This document shows, one piece after another, positions 55,798 through 64,000 of a DNA stretch of 64,000 bases. Source of the stretch: an uncultured Collinsella sp. (lineage in GTDB: Bacteria > Actinomycetota > Coriobacteriia > Coriobacteriales > Coriobacteriaceae); the NCBI GenBank assembly GCA_900552385.1, contig URZI01000001.1, positions 1 to 64,000 on the forward strand, in the 5' to 3' direction. The translations under genes and the position numbers were made by a program. A model generated the notes under the pieces. That model was not told the DNA's origin. It saw only the letters and a program-made list of their open reading frames with translations, and made no database searches. Positions within the stretch are counted from its first letter, which is position 1. The number at the start of each line of letters is the position of its first letter.

Positions 55798-55815
55798 GGT
55801 GCCACCTTTCGATAT

Positions 55816-55846
55816 AAAAACGCGGCGCCCCGACAAGAGCGCCGCG
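55816..55846 (-). terminator. Terminator after nadE
   Basis: CGCGGCGC (55821-55828) pairs with GCGCCGCG (55839-55846), followed by TTTTTATATC on the minus strand. It lies 19 nt before the aminotransferase ATG, so it also shapes that gene's leader. Confidence 0.85.
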
Positions 55847-55914
55847 CGATACGGGCCATCAGATTGCAAAAGTGTAACGCTTACAACCCCCGTATTGGTT
55901 CAATTTAGCCAACC

Positions 55915-57894
55915 TTAGTCAACTGGATTGAGCGTGTCGATCTGCGCAAGCCACAGACGCGAGCTAGCGTCACTCGGCATACGCCAATCGCCACGCGGGC
56001 TGAGCGTCACCGAGCCCACCTTGGGACCATCGGGCAGGCAGCTGCGCTTAAACTGCTGGGCAAAGAAGCGACGGTAGAACGTACGTAGCCACGTGTGGAC
56101 GGTCTTGGCGTCGTAGACGCCCTCGAAGCTCTTGAGCGCCATGCGGTAGATCTTGCCCGGCTCAAAGCCAAAACGCAACAGGTAGTAGAGGAAGTAGTCG
56201 TGCAGCTCGTACGGGCCCACCAAATCCTCGGTCTTCTGCGCAATCTCGCCGTCGCCCGTGGGCGGCAGAAGCTCGGGGGACACCGGCGTATCGAGGATAT
56301 CGAGCAAGACCTCGGCAATGCGCCCGCCAAAGACATCAGCCGCATAGCGCACCAGATGGCGCACGAGCGTCTTAGGCACGCTCGCATTGACGGCATACAT
56401 ACTCATGTGGTCACCGTTGTACGTGGCCCAGCCGAGCGCCAGCTCACTGAGGTCGCCCGTGCCGATGACAAAGCCGCCGGCTTGGTTGGCCAAATCCATG
56501 AGAATCTGCGTGCGCTCGCGCGCCTGGCTGTTCTCGTAGGTCACGTCCTGGACGGCCGGATCATGCTCGATGTCCTTAAAGTGCTGCTCCACGGCTGCAT
56601 GGATCGAGACTTCGCGAAAGCTCACGCCTAGGTCGCGAGCGAGCGACTCGGCATTGGACTTGGTGCGGTGCGTCGTGCCGAAGCCGGGCATGGACACGGC
56701 TGTGATACCAGTGCGCGGCAGCCCCAGTGCATCGAAGGCACGCACGGTCACAAGCAGCGCTAGCGTGGAGTCCAAGCCGCCCGAAAGGCCGATAACCGCA
56801 GCCTTGGTACCCGTGTGGGCAAGGCGGGTCTTGAGGCCCGCAGTCTGCAGATCGAGGATCGTCTCGCAGCGCTCGGCCAAGTCGCCGTGGTCGGCAGGCA
56901 CGAAGGGCGCGCGGGGGAAGACACGGTCTATGCCGAGCGCATCGCGCAGGACAGGCTCTTCGGCGAGCGAGCCCTCAAACGAAAACTCAACGGTCGCGGA
57001 TTCCGGCGCATCGTCGGTGCGCGTCCACGTCGTCGAGCGACGGCGCTCGACAACCAGGCGGTCAAGGTCAACGTCGGCGATGGCCATATCGCAGGTAAGC
57101 AGTTTGGTCGCGGCGAGCTTGGAGCCGTTTTCGTAGACGAGGTTCTCACCCGCAAAGACCATGTCGGTCGTGGACTCGCCCTCGCTCGCGTCCGCGTAGG
57201 CATAGGCGCAGTACAGGCGCGCGCTCTGATTGGAGATAAGGCTGCGGCGGTAATCTGCCTTACCGATAATCTCGTCCGAGGCCGACGGGTTGAGAATCAC
57301 CGTCGCACCGGCAAGCGCCATCTCGGTCGAAGGGGGCGCCGGCACCCACAGGTCCTCGCAGACTTCAACGCCCAGCACCATATCCTCGGCACCCTCATCA
57401 CAGCAGCGGTAGACAAGCCCCGAACCCAGCGGAACCGGACCCTGACCGGCAAATTCAACCCACACGGGATCCGCAGGCGACGGAGCAAACCAGCGACGCT
57501 CATAGAACTCGCCATAGTTGGGCAGATACTTCTTGGCCGTGAGGCCCAAAAGCTCGCCCGCGCAGCACACGGCGGCACAGTTGTAGATATTCTCGGCAAC
57601 CGCAACGGGAAGACCGATGGTAAAGACGATCGGCAGCTCACGGGTTTCATCGAGGATATGCACCAGAGCAGCCTCGCAGGCATGCAGCAGTGTGCGGTTA
57701 TGGAACAGATCGGCCGCGGTATAGCCAGTCAGATTAAGCTCGGGCAACACCAACGCGCGAACGCCACGCCCGGCAGCATCGCGAACAGCCGCCAGCGCAA
57801 CCTCGGCATTGCCCTCGACATCGGCCACGCGAATCTGCGGCGACGCCGCCGCCACACGCAAAAAGCCATCAGACTGAGAAAGGTGAAGATTCAT
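55915..57894 (-). CDS. nadE: Glutamine-dependent NAD+ synthetase
   Basis: A 659-aa two-domain enzyme, the last step of NAD synthesis. The nitrilase-type glutaminase domain (1-290) shows LVLPELNLTGYTAADLF (Glu), AKKYLPNYGEFYE (Lys) and LGVEVCEDLWVP (Cys). The synthetase domain has the ATP loop VIGLSGGLDSTLAL, MPGFGTTHRTKSNA and GTGDLSELALGWATY. GGGAG lies 7 nt before the ATG at 57894; an in-frame ATG lies at 57921. Length and order match the long NadE form. Confidence 0.94.
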   Translation of the reverse strand: MNLHLSQSDGFLRVAAASPQIRVADVEGNAEVALAAVRDAAGRGVRALVLPELNLTGYTAADLFHNRTLLHACEAALVHILDETRELPIVFTIGLPVAVAENIYNCAAVCCAGELLGLTAKKYLPNYGEFYERRWFAPSPADPVWVEFAGQGPVPLGSGLVYRCCDEGAEDMVLGVEVCEDLWVPAPPSTEMALAGATVILNPSASDEIIGKADYRRSLISNQSARLYCAYAYADASEGESTTDMVFAGENLVYENGSKLAATKLLTCDMAIADVDLDRLVVERRRSTTWTRTDDAPESATVEFSFEGSLAEEPVLRDALGIDRVFPRAPFVPADHGDLAERCETILDLQTAGLKTRLAHTGTKAAVIGLSGGLDSTLALLVTVRAFDALGLPRTGITAVSMPGFGTTHRTKSNAESLARDLGVSFREVSIHAAVEQHFKDIEHDPAVQDVTYENSQARERTQILMDLANQAGGFVIGTGDLSELALGWATYNGDHMSMYAVNASVPKTLVRHLVRYAADVFGGRIAEVLLDILDTPVSPELLPPTGDGEIAQKTEDLVGPYELHDYFLYYLLRFGFEPGKIYRMALKSFEGVYDAKTVHTWLRTFYRRFFAQQFKRSCLPDGPKVGSVTLSPRGDWRMPSDASSRLWLAQIDTLNPVD

Positions 57895-58097
57895 AAGAAT
57901 GCTCCCGTGCGTAAACGCCATTCACAACAATTAGCAAGCCCTATTGTAGTTCAACCGCCGGGTGTAACCGCATCCCACCAACTTGGTGAGCTATTGATGA
58001 GTTGATGGTATCTGTTAAATGTCACGTACGATTCACATCTGGTGGGTACCCTGATGGCTACACGAAACGAAGCAGATTTACACCGGGAGGACCCCGT

Positions 58098-59051
58098 ATG
58101 ACAACCAAGTACACCGACGCGCCACGCACGCGCGTCATGACGCCGGCATCGCTCAACAACGGCGTGCACGAGAACCATTCCATCGGACAGACCATGGCCA
58201 TCGCGCCCAAAAAGGGCCTGTTTGACGACATTTCCATTCCCCAGATCATCGCCGGCGCCGCAGCTGCCGCCACGAGCGTGGCGCTTGCTTCAAAGATCGG
58301 CATTGCCGGCTCGGTGATTGGTGCCGCTGTGAGCTCAGTCATCACTGTTGTGTCCTCGCAGGTCTATCGCCACTTTATCTCCGCCAGCGCCGAAGCAATC
58401 AAGGGCACGCATGCCGCTGTCGACTACCCTGCCGGCGCCTACGAGCCCGTTGAGCCCGATGTCGAGGAGCACCTAGGTGGCGCCGCGACCACGCAGGAGA
58501 TGCGCCAGGTTGCGGGACGCGCGACCACGGCGCGCGTCGCCCCCAACAGCCTGCGCGCCAAGGCGGCGGCAGAGCGCAGCCAGACGCAAAAGAAGGTCAT
58601 CGTCTTCTCGATCGCTATCGCCATCGTCGCGGTCATCGCCTGCGCCGGCGCCATCCTTATCACCACTGCCGGTGAGGGTCTGGGCGAGCGTCCCGAGTCA
58701 ATCCTTTCGTCGCGCACGATCGAGAGCGATGCAAATGGCAACACCCAGTCGCAAGATCAGCAGGCACAGGCGGACGGCACGCAAGACAGTTCTACCTCTG
58801 CCGATTCGTCCTCGAACACCCAAAACCAATCGCAGGGCACCGATTCCTCTACGGCCAGCAGTGGCACGCCGTCCGACACGACCGACTCAAGCCAAACGAC
58901 TGACGGTTCACAGCCGAACACGGGAGGCCAGACGAGCGACACCACGTCGGGAACGGGTGCAGCAGACAGTAGCAACACCAACAGCTCGAGCGGAACCGCG
59001 TCCGGCACGGCATCTGACAACTCGAGCCAAGGCACGGCATCGGGCAACTAA
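58098..59051 (+). CDS. Membrane protein with Ser/Thr-rich tail
   Basis: A 317-aa protein of no recognised family. An Ala/Gly-rich hydrophobic stretch (IPQIIAGAAAAATSVALASK to VVSSQVY, about 45-85) and a clear membrane span VIVFSIAIAIVAVIACAGAI (about 172-192) are followed by some 110 residues of Ser/Thr/Gln/Asn/Gly low complexity without Cys. This suggests a cytoplasmic N-terminal part and an extended external tail. There is no LPxTG. GGGAGG precedes the ATG at 58098. Terminator follows. Confidence 0.65.
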   Translation: MTTKYTDAPRTRVMTPASLNNGVHENHSIGQTMAIAPKKGLFDDISIPQIIAGAAAAATSVALASKIGIAGSVIGAAVSSVITVVSSQVYRHFISASAEAIKGTHAAVDYPAGAYEPVEPDVEEHLGGAATTQEMRQVAGRATTARVAPNSLRAKAAAERSQTQKKVIVFSIAIAIVAVIACAGAILITTAGEGLGERPESILSSRTIESDANGNTQSQDQQAQADGTQDSSTSADSSSNTQNQSQGTDSSTASSGTPSDTTDSSQTTDGSQPNTGGQTSDTTSGTGAADSSNTNSSSGTASGTASDNSSQGTASGN

Positions 59052-59085
59052 GCACATTTGCCTCTCATAGATAACCGACCTATAC

Positions 59086-59120
59086 AACGGGCGCGAATCG
59101 AAAGCGGTTCGCGCCCGTTT
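59086..59120 (+). terminator. Terminator
   Basis: AACGGGCGCGAA (59086-59097) pairs with TTCGCGCCCGTT (59108-59119), followed by TTG. Confidence 0.75.
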
Positions 59121-59191
59121 GCCTTGGGCGCCGCCATGGCGAACGCCATGCGATGGTAAGATGCTTTACATGTGTAAAGAGGAGATTTGCC

Positions 59192-60499
59192 ATGAGCAAG
59201 ACAATAGTTAGGCCCACGCTTTCGCTGGGCAACCACATCTATCTGTATCGCCTGCTGCGCGATGCGATTGGATGTGGCAAGCAAACGTTTATGACGCAGG
59301 TCGAGGAGGCGCTCGCCGCTGGCGACATGACCGCTTATGACCTGGGCTTCGAGTCCACGCGCGAGCTGCTCGAGGAGCTCGACGACTGCATTAAGCTGAC
59401 CGTCTTTAAAGGCGGCCGCCTGTATGCCACGGTCATCGCCAACGAGGCCTGGGATGCTGCGCTTGCCAAGGGCGAGGACAAGCCCAAGACCGCCAAGGGC
59501 GCCAAGCAGTCCTACAAAAAGAAAAAGCGCGGTGAGAAGGACCTCAAGGCCGTGCGCCCCAAGCACGTTAAGCGTCCCGAGCCCGAAGCCATGGTTGAAG
59601 CCGCGCCGGAACCCGAGCCCGAGACAGAGATCGAAGTCGCTATTGAGGTAACGGCAGAAGCCGAAACCGAAATCGCCGCCACGACCGATTCCGAAGTCAT
59701 ATCCGAGCAGGAAGCCACTGTGGAGCTCAACGAAGCGCCCAAGTCGACAACCGAAGAAGCCGCTGACCAACCCGAGCCGTCTGCGTTCCAAAACAGCGAT
59801 GTCTTTGGCGACGAGGCCGAGGACGATCAGTCCGACGAGCCCGCAAATCAAGACGCTACCGAGTCGGCGCCGGAGCCCGAGACGCCGCAGCCCGCCATCT
59901 CGCTCACGATCGTCTATGACCCCGAGAATGCCAATGCCGGCATCACCACCATGGCATCCACGCCCATCGAGGCAAAGTCGAGCGTCGAGAATGAGAGCGC
60001 GACGCAGGTTGAGGTTGAAACTGAAGCTGCAGACGCGCCCGTCACCGTGAAGCCCGCAGATTCCACAATCAAGCCGAAGACGACGCTGGAGTTCGCACCC
60101 GTCATCGAATCCGTGCCCGCCTCTGCTTGCGTCCAAATTCCCGCACCGGCACCGGCTTCGGTACTCGCAGAGGCCCCAACCCCCGCACCCGTAGCGCCCG
60201 CCATCCCCGAGGACTTCCCCGTCGATTTCGCAACCGAGGTCTTCTGCCCCGGCCCGCTTCTGCACCAGCTGTCGACCTATCTCCCCTACGGCGCCGATAC
60301 CCTCGGCATTGTCGGCGAGTACTACTGGATCGCCCGCGAGCGCGGTACCATCGAGGCCGCGCGAAACCGCGCAAGCTTCCCCCTGCGCTACACGCAGGCC
60401 GGCGAGCGCCGCGAGGTTGCCGTGCGCATCCGCCGCAATACCACCGGTGGCCTCGGATCCACCTGGGCCATCGATAAAGTCGAAGAACCCGAGCAGTAA
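59192..60499 (+). CDS. Two-domain protein with acidic Pro/Glu linker, unknown
   Basis: A 435-aa protein I do not recognise. An N-terminal domain of about 95 residues (LSLGNHIYLYRLLRDAIGCG, FESTRELLEELDDC, VFKGGRLYATVIANEAWDAA) is followed by a Lys-rich stretch (YKKKKRGEKD), about 220 residues rich in Glu, Pro and Ala, and a C-terminal domain (PEDFPVDFATEVFCPGPLLH, LPYGADTLGIVGEYYWIARE, RYTQAGERREVAVRIRR). GGAG lies 7 nt before the ATG at 59192. Probably cytosolic. The ends are conserved-looking and the linker is not. Confidence 0.65.
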   Translation: MSKTIVRPTLSLGNHIYLYRLLRDAIGCGKQTFMTQVEEALAAGDMTAYDLGFESTRELLEELDDCIKLTVFKGGRLYATVIANEAWDAALAKGEDKPKTAKGAKQSYKKKKRGEKDLKAVRPKHVKRPEPEAMVEAAPEPEPETEIEVAIEVTAEAETEIAATTDSEVISEQEATVELNEAPKSTTEEAADQPEPSAFQNSDVFGDEAEDDQSDEPANQDATESAPEPETPQPAISLTIVYDPENANAGITTMASTPIEAKSSVENESATQVEVETEAADAPVTVKPADSTIKPKTTLEFAPVIESVPASACVQIPAPAPASVLAEAPTPAPVAPAIPEDFPVDFATEVFCPGPLLHQLSTYLPYGADTLGIVGEYYWIARERGTIEAARNRASFPLRYTQAGERREVAVRIRRNTTGGLGSTWAIDKVEEPEQ

Positions 60500-60507
60500 C
60501 GACAAAC

Positions 60508-60543
60508 GACTCAAATCCAAATCAGGATTTGAGCCGTTTTTAT
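60508..60543 (+). terminator. Terminator after the two-domain protein gene
   Basis: CTCAAATCC (60510-60518) pairs with GGATTTGAG (60525-60533), followed by CCGTTTTTATTT. Confidence 0.85.
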
Positions 60544-60554
60544 TTGTTGATGTT

Positions 60555-60710
60555 GCGTAACCAACAGCGAGCGGGCCGCAAGTGCCCCAGGTTGCCGTGA
60601 AAGAGGAGCGACGCGTACTTCGGTACGCGAGCGACGGCTTGAACGGCAAGATGGGGTGCTTGCGGCCCGCGCAGCGTCGAGCAGTTACGCGGTTTGGAAA
60701 ACCGCGTAAC
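60555..60710. repeat. Nested inverted-repeat element B
   Basis: Arms of 19 nt (60571-60589 with 60652-60670, two mismatches) enclose a core with the TTCG-looped hairpin CGCGTAC/GTACGCG (60612-60629) inside GCCGT/ACGGC. An outer pair is GCGTAAC (60555) with GTTACGC (60684). The right end is a hairpin GTTACGCGGTTT (60684-60695) with AAACCGCGTAAC (60699-60710). The core matches element C and the right end matches element A. Confidence 0.85.
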
Positions 60711-60713
60711 GAT

Positions 60714-62393
60714 CTAGTCGCGCGTCAGCTTACGGTGAATACGATGCGGCTGGGCTGCGTCCTCGCCAAGGCGCTCGATGCGGTTGGCCTGATAGGCCTC
60801 GAAGTTGCCCTCAAACCAATACCAGTTGCCCGGATTCTCGTCGGTGCCCTCCCACGCCAGAATGTGCGTGGCGACGCGGTCCAGGAACATACGGTCGTGG
60901 CTAATGACCACCGAGCAGCCCGGGAACTCGAGCAGCGCCGCTTCGAGCGAGGACAGCGTCTCGACGTCGAGGTCATTCGTGGGCTCGTCGAGGAGCAGCA
61001 GGTTGCCGCCCTGCTTGAGCGTAAGCGCCAAGTTCAGACGGTTGCGCTCGCCACCGGAGAGTACGCCGGCGCGCTTCTGCTGGTCCTGGCCTTTAAAGCC
61101 AAAGCTCGCCACATAAGCACGGCTCGGAACCTCGGTCTCACCGACCATCATGTGGTCCAGGCCATCCGAGACGACCTCCCACAGGTTCTTATCGGGGTCG
61201 ATGCCGGAACGGTTCTGATCGACATAGGAGATCTTGACGGTCTCGCCCACCTCGAGCTCGCCCGAAGTCAGCGGCTCCAGGCCCACGATGGTCTTGAACA
61301 GCGTGGTCTTGCCCACACCGTTGGGGCCGATGACACCCACGATACCGTTGCGCGGCAGGGTGAACGATAGGTCGTCGATGAGCACACGGCCATCGAACTC
61401 CTTGTGCAGGTGATGAGCCTCGAGCACCTTGTTGCCCAGACGCGGGCCCACGGGGATGCGGATGTCGGTCCAGTCGAGCTTCTGGCTTGCGCGGGCCTCG
61501 GCCTCCATCTCCTCGTAACGAGCTAGACGGGCCTTGTTCTTGGCCTGGCGAGCCTTGGGCGAGCTGCGTACCCACTCGAGCTCGGCCTCCATGCGCTTGG
61601 CGAGCTTGGCGTCGCGGTTGCCCTGCGCCTCGATACGGGCGGCCTTGGTCTCCAGATACGTGGAGTAGTTGCCCTTGTAGGGATAGAGGTGGCCGCGGTC
61701 GACCTCGCAGATCCACTCGGCAACGTTGTCCAGGAAGTAGCGATCATGCGTGACAGCCAGAACGGCGCCCTGGTAGTTGTGCAGGAAGTGCTCGAGCCAC
61801 AGGATCGACTCAGCGTCCAGGTGGTTCGTGGGCTCGTCGAGCAGCAGCAGGTCGGGAGCCTCGAGCAGCAGCTTGCACAGGGCCACGCGACGGCGCTCGC
61901 CGCCGGAAAGCACGTTGACCGGCATGTCGGAATCGGGCAGCTGCAGGGCGTCCATGGCCTGGCCGAGCTTGGAATCGATATCCCAGCCGTCGGCGGCGTC
62001 AATCTCGTCCTGGAGCTTGCCCATCTCGGCCATGAGGGCGTCCATGTCGCAATCCGGGTCGCACATCTCCTCGCCGATCTTGTTGAAGCGATCGACCTTG
62101 GCGATCATGTCGCCAAATGCCATGCGCACGTTCTCGATGACGGTCTTGTCGTCGTTGAGCGGCGGCTCCTGCTGCAGGATGCCCACGGTGTAGCCGGGGG
62201 TGAGCCTGGCATCGCCGTTGGAGACCTCCTCGATGCCGGCCATGATCTTGAGCAGGGTCGACTTGCCCATGCCGTTGGGACCCACGACGCCGATCTTGGC
62301 ACCGGGGTAGAAGCTCAGGGTCACGTCGTCAAGGATTACCTTGTCGCCATGGGCCTTGCGAGCCTGATACATCTGGTAGATAAACTCCGCCAT
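60714..62393 (-). CDS. ettA: Energy-dependent translational throttle protein EttA
   Basis: A 559-aa ABC-F protein that binds the ribosomal E site and gates elongation by ATP level. Two ABC domains: Walker A GPNGMGKST and GPNGVGKTT; signatures VLSGGERRRVAL and VLSGGERNRLNL; Walker B LLLLDEPTNHLD and LLLLDEPTNDLD. The Arm segment (DMIAKVDRFNKIGEEMCDPD) and the ABC-F linker with KLAKRMEAELEWVRSSPKAR identify EttA. It has no membrane domain. AAAGGAT is 13 nt upstream of the ATG, a long spacing. Its stop lies 4 bp from element B, which may serve as its 3' hairpin. Confidence 0.95.
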   Translation of the reverse strand: MAEFIYQMYQARKAHGDKVILDDVTLSFYPGAKIGVVGPNGMGKSTLLKIMAGIEEVSNGDARLTPGYTVGILQQEPPLNDDKTVIENVRMAFGDMIAKVDRFNKIGEEMCDPDCDMDALMAEMGKLQDEIDAADGWDIDSKLGQAMDALQLPDSDMPVNVLSGGERRRVALCKLLLEAPDLLLLDEPTNHLDAESILWLEHFLHNYQGAVLAVTHDRYFLDNVAEWICEVDRGHLYPYKGNYSTYLETKAARIEAQGNRDAKLAKRMEAELEWVRSSPKARQAKNKARLARYEEMEAEARASQKLDWTDIRIPVGPRLGNKVLEAHHLHKEFDGRVLIDDLSFTLPRNGIVGVIGPNGVGKTTLFKTIVGLEPLTSGELEVGETVKISYVDQNRSGIDPDKNLWEVVSDGLDHMMVGETEVPSRAYVASFGFKGQDQQKRAGVLSGGERNRLNLALTLKQGGNLLLLDEPTNDLDVETLSSLEAALLEFPGCSVVISHDRMFLDRVATHILAWEGTDENPGNWYWFEGNFEAYQANRIERLGEDAAQPHRIHRKLTRD

Positions 62394-62482
62394 ATGTCTG
62401 TTCTATCCTTTCTACCTGCTGTTTCCCTATTCTTGATTCGCTTTAGTGGAAACGAAATGAGGGAACCAGCTCTGAAACGTAA

Positions 62483-62504
62483 CGAAAAAGGGGCATGGTT
62501 GCCC
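62483..62504 (-). terminator. Terminator after sdpI
   Basis: GGGCA (62491-62495) pairs with TGCCC (62500-62504), followed on the minus strand by CCTTTTTCG. Confidence 0.7.
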
Positions 62505-62577
62505 ACACCCCCTAATACTACCTGGGAAAAGTCCCCCGGAACATACTATGAACTGCGTACGCTAGTTTTCCGCAACC

Positions 62578-63282
62578 TTAACGAGCGGCTCGCTGCGATT
62601 TGCGCCACAACAGATACGAGTAGACGTAGACGGCCCCAACCGAACCAAACGCCAGAACCGCAATCACCGCGGCGACGACTTCATTCGAAAGCACGCTGCC
62701 CGCCACGCCCATCACAATCAGGCCAATACCCAGCACCATAAAGCAGGCGCCGCCAAAACGCTGCGTACGGCGCCAGTTCTCGGGATCGGCAAGCGCCCAG
62801 GGTGTCTTGATACCGAGCGTATAGTTCTGCTTCACACGCGGCAAGTAGTTGCCTGCGCCAATGAACAGCAAACCGACAACACCGGAAATCAGCACGTTAA
62901 CCGAACCGACCGCCGGCACCACGCCCCAGACCGTAAGCTCTCCCAGCCAGCTTATGGCGCACATGAACAAGGTGAAGGCGATTACGAAGCCCTGGTAGAA
63001 CTTGCCCGAGGTTCGATATGCCTCACCTTTGGGGTCGATGCGCGGCACCATGCGGAACATTACGAGAAGCGCCAGAGGCAGCACGCCGAGCGCGGAGGCC
63101 ATCCAGCTAGGACCCCAACCGTCGACGGCGCCGTTCGCGCCCCAGTGCGTGGGAATCTGCGTAGGCAAGCTCGGCATCACCATGAGGTGCGCTACAACAT
63201 TAATAGCGCAGACCACAACAAGCATGGCCCACACGCGCGACGATACCCCCGTGGCGTGAATGCCCTTGTTTTCGTTATTCAT
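62578..63282 (-). CDS. SdpI-family membrane protein
   Basis: A 234-aa membrane protein of the SdpI family with an N-terminal DUF1648-type part. About six membrane spans (VWAMLVVVCAINVVAHLMVM, ALGVLPLALLVMFRM, VIAFTLFMCAISWLG, VNVLISGVVGLLFIGAGNYL and more). SdpI-specific features are PTQIPTHWGANGAVDGWG and GNYLPRVKQNYTLGIKTPWA. In B. subtilis SdpI gives immunity to the SDP toxin and titrates SdpR at the membrane. The ATG at 63282 overlaps the sdpR stop by 8 bp. No sdpC-like toxin gene is seen here. Confidence 0.87.
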   Translation of the reverse strand: MNNENKGIHATGVSSRVWAMLVVVCAINVVAHLMVMPSLPTQIPTHWGANGAVDGWGPSWMASALGVLPLALLVMFRMVPRIDPKGEAYRTSGKFYQGFVIAFTLFMCAISWLGELTVWGVVPAVGSVNVLISGVVGLLFIGAGNYLPRVKQNYTLGIKTPWALADPENWRRTQRFGGACFMVLGIGLIVMGVAGSVLSNEVVAAVIAVLAFGSVGAVYVYSYLLWRKSQRAAR

Positions 63283-63553
63283 CCTTATCACCTTCCGTGT
63301 TTGTAAAGCCCATAAACCAACCGATCAAGTCCTGCATGACGGTGGTGTTTAAGCTGTAAACGATGTTTTGGCCATGACGTTCGTCGGTCACCAACCCGGC
63401 GTTTTTGAGCATCGCCAAGTGATGGCTCAACGACGGCTTGCTGATGTCAAAATGCTCGGCAAGCTCCCCGGCCGTGCAATTGCCCTCGCGCAGCAGTTCC
63501 AAAATGCGCCGTCGCGTTGGATCGGCAAGCGCCTTAAAACCCTCTCCCGGCAT
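63275..63553 (-). CDS. ArsR-family repressor, SdpR-like
   Basis: A 92-aa winged-helix repressor. It shows FKALADPTRRRILELLREG, the recognition part LAEHFDISKPSLSHHLAMLK and the wing LVTDERHGQNIVYSLN. There are no metal-binding cysteines of the ArsR/CadC type, which fits SdpR. AGGAGG lies 4 nt before the ATG at 63553; an upstream in-frame ATG at 63571 overlaps that site. First gene of the sdpRI pair, with an operator over its promoter. Confidence 0.9.
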   Translation of the reverse strand: MPGEGFKALADPTRRRILELLREGNCTAGELAEHFDISKPSLSHHLAMLKNAGLVTDERHGQNIVYSLNTTVMQDLIGWFMGFTNTEGDKDE

Positions 63554-63587
63554 AAGACCTCCTCTCATCATCTCTCATGACGTGCAC

Positions 63588-63625
63588 ACTATACTCAATA
63601 TTTAGATGTTTGTCTAACTATCTAA
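63588..63625 (-). promoter_or_regulatory. sdpRI promoter and operator
   Basis: Minus-strand TAGACA (63611-63616) and TATAGT (63588-63593) are 17 bp apart. The dyad TTAGAT (63602-63607) and ATCTAA (63620-63625) covers the -35, as expected for autorepression by SdpR. Confidence 0.6.
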
Positions 63626-63732
63626 TCGCAATGCTTCAAACCACATCAAAGCAAACGCCATCGCAACCTATGGGCGATTACCTATAATGGCGATAGCTAA
63701 AACACGACCTGCTTCCCCATCGGAGGATATTT

Positions 63733-64000
63733 ATGACCGAAACCACGGCCGCAACTCCCATCGAGACACGCGACACCAAGCTCGAGATTATCATGGGCCG
63801 CGAGGCACTCGATAAGCTCGCCGATGCTACGGTGCTAGTGCTCGGCTGCGGAGGCGTGGGCTCCAACTGCTGCGAGGCACTCGCCCGCGGCGGCATCGGA
63901 CATTTCGTCATTCTGGATAAGGACGTCGTCGCGCCCAGCAATATCAACCGTCAGGCCATCGCCTTTCACAGCACCGTCGGCAAGCGCAAGGTTGACGTCA
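63733..64000 (+). CDS. ThiF/TcdA-like E1-type enzyme, N-terminal part
   Basis: The gene runs off the window end; 89 codons are visible. GGAGG lies 7 nt before the ATG, and TATAAT at 63683-63688 may be its -10. The protein begins MTETTAATP, then LEIIMGREALDKLADA and the adenylate-binding LVLGCGGVGSNCCEALARGG, then FVILDKDVVAPSNINRQ with the conserved Asp and the Asn-Arg-Gln motif. This is the TcdA (tRNA threonylcarbamoyladenosine dehydratase) or HesA/ThiF pattern; TcdA is favoured by the IGHFVILDKDVVAPSNINRQ order. The C-terminal part is needed to decide. Confidence 0.82.
   Translation, partial: MTETTAATPIETRDTKLEIIMGREALDKLADATVLVLGCGGVGSNCCEALARGGIGHFVILDKDVVAPSNINRQAIAFHSTVGKRKVDV

Noticed and set aside
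1..64000. tRNA or rRNA genes
   Set aside because: I read the intergenic regions on both strands and saw no cloverleaf with a T-loop GGTTCRA box and no rRNA-like sequence; a tRNAscan-SE run would settle it.

Overview
The window looks like about 64 kb of a Collinsella-type genome (Coriobacteriia, Actinomycetota). This is an inference from high GC, Shine-Dalgarno-led genes and gene content: fermentative pta/ackA/ldh, the arginine deiminase route, an acetyl-type DAP/lysine operon, glf with a glycosyltransferase, ECF transport and an LPxTG surface protein. No rRNA, tRNA, CRISPR array, prophage or transposase gene was seen. The left end is a contig end: bases 1-45 are Illumina Nextera adapter plus index, not biology. 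The right end cuts through a ThiF/TcdA-like gene.

Layout. 0.3-5.2 kb: xerD-pyrG pair, a small winged-helix regulator and a UPF0371 protein, then a gene-free stretch with a 73-bp tandem repeat and a nested inverted repeat. 5.8-13 kb: arginine catabolism (YfcC-type exchanger, arcB, arcA), an aminotransferase, then a second arcA identical to the first over 1267 bp. 13.4-19.6 kb (+): ppk1, an RlmCD-type methyltransferase, DJ-1/PfpI, Maf and a P1-family peptidase. 19.6-22.2 kb: long inverted repeats, then a glycosyltransferase and glf. 22.4-26 kb: pta facing two tandem ackA paralogues. 26-31.5 kb: HIT protein, xseB-xseA, YugP-type protease, RNase D, a lipid-kinase-like protein and a 30-aa membrane peptide. 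31.7-37.4 kb: an LPxTG C69 dipeptidase whose signal peptide is out of frame, then a tryptophan-rich leader peptide and attenuator, a TrpP-like ECF S component, fused EcfA ATPases and EcfT. 37.5-46.8 kb: an Asp/Glu racemase with an ATP-grasp ligase, MOSC protein, secreted coiled-coil muramidase-like protein, Ser/Thr kinase with an HTH partner, lipoprotein, HigBA and an M20 deacylase. 46.9-51 kb: a lysine riboswitch ahead of a lysA-dapA fusion, dapB and dapH. 51-64 kb: nucleoid-associated protein, lipase-like protein, ldh, aminotransferase, nadE, two low-complexity proteins, ettA, sdpRI and the partial tcdA.

How the parts work together. ArcA and ArcB degrade arginine and the YfcC-type carrier probably exchanges arginine for ornithine; carbamate kinase is not in the window. 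Pta and AckA make ATP and acetate, and Ldh regenerates NAD+. The M20 enzyme, DapA, DapB, DapH and LysA give most of the acetylated DAP pathway under a lysine riboswitch. The tryptophan leader predicts that the ECF genes import tryptophan when it is scarce.

Most notable: the Trp-attenuated ECF system, the LysA-DapA fusion, arginine deiminase twins with conserved 21-bp-spaced GAACGG repeats, and a family of intergenic inverted-repeat elements sharing ends or cores at 5.6, 34.7 and 60.6 kb.
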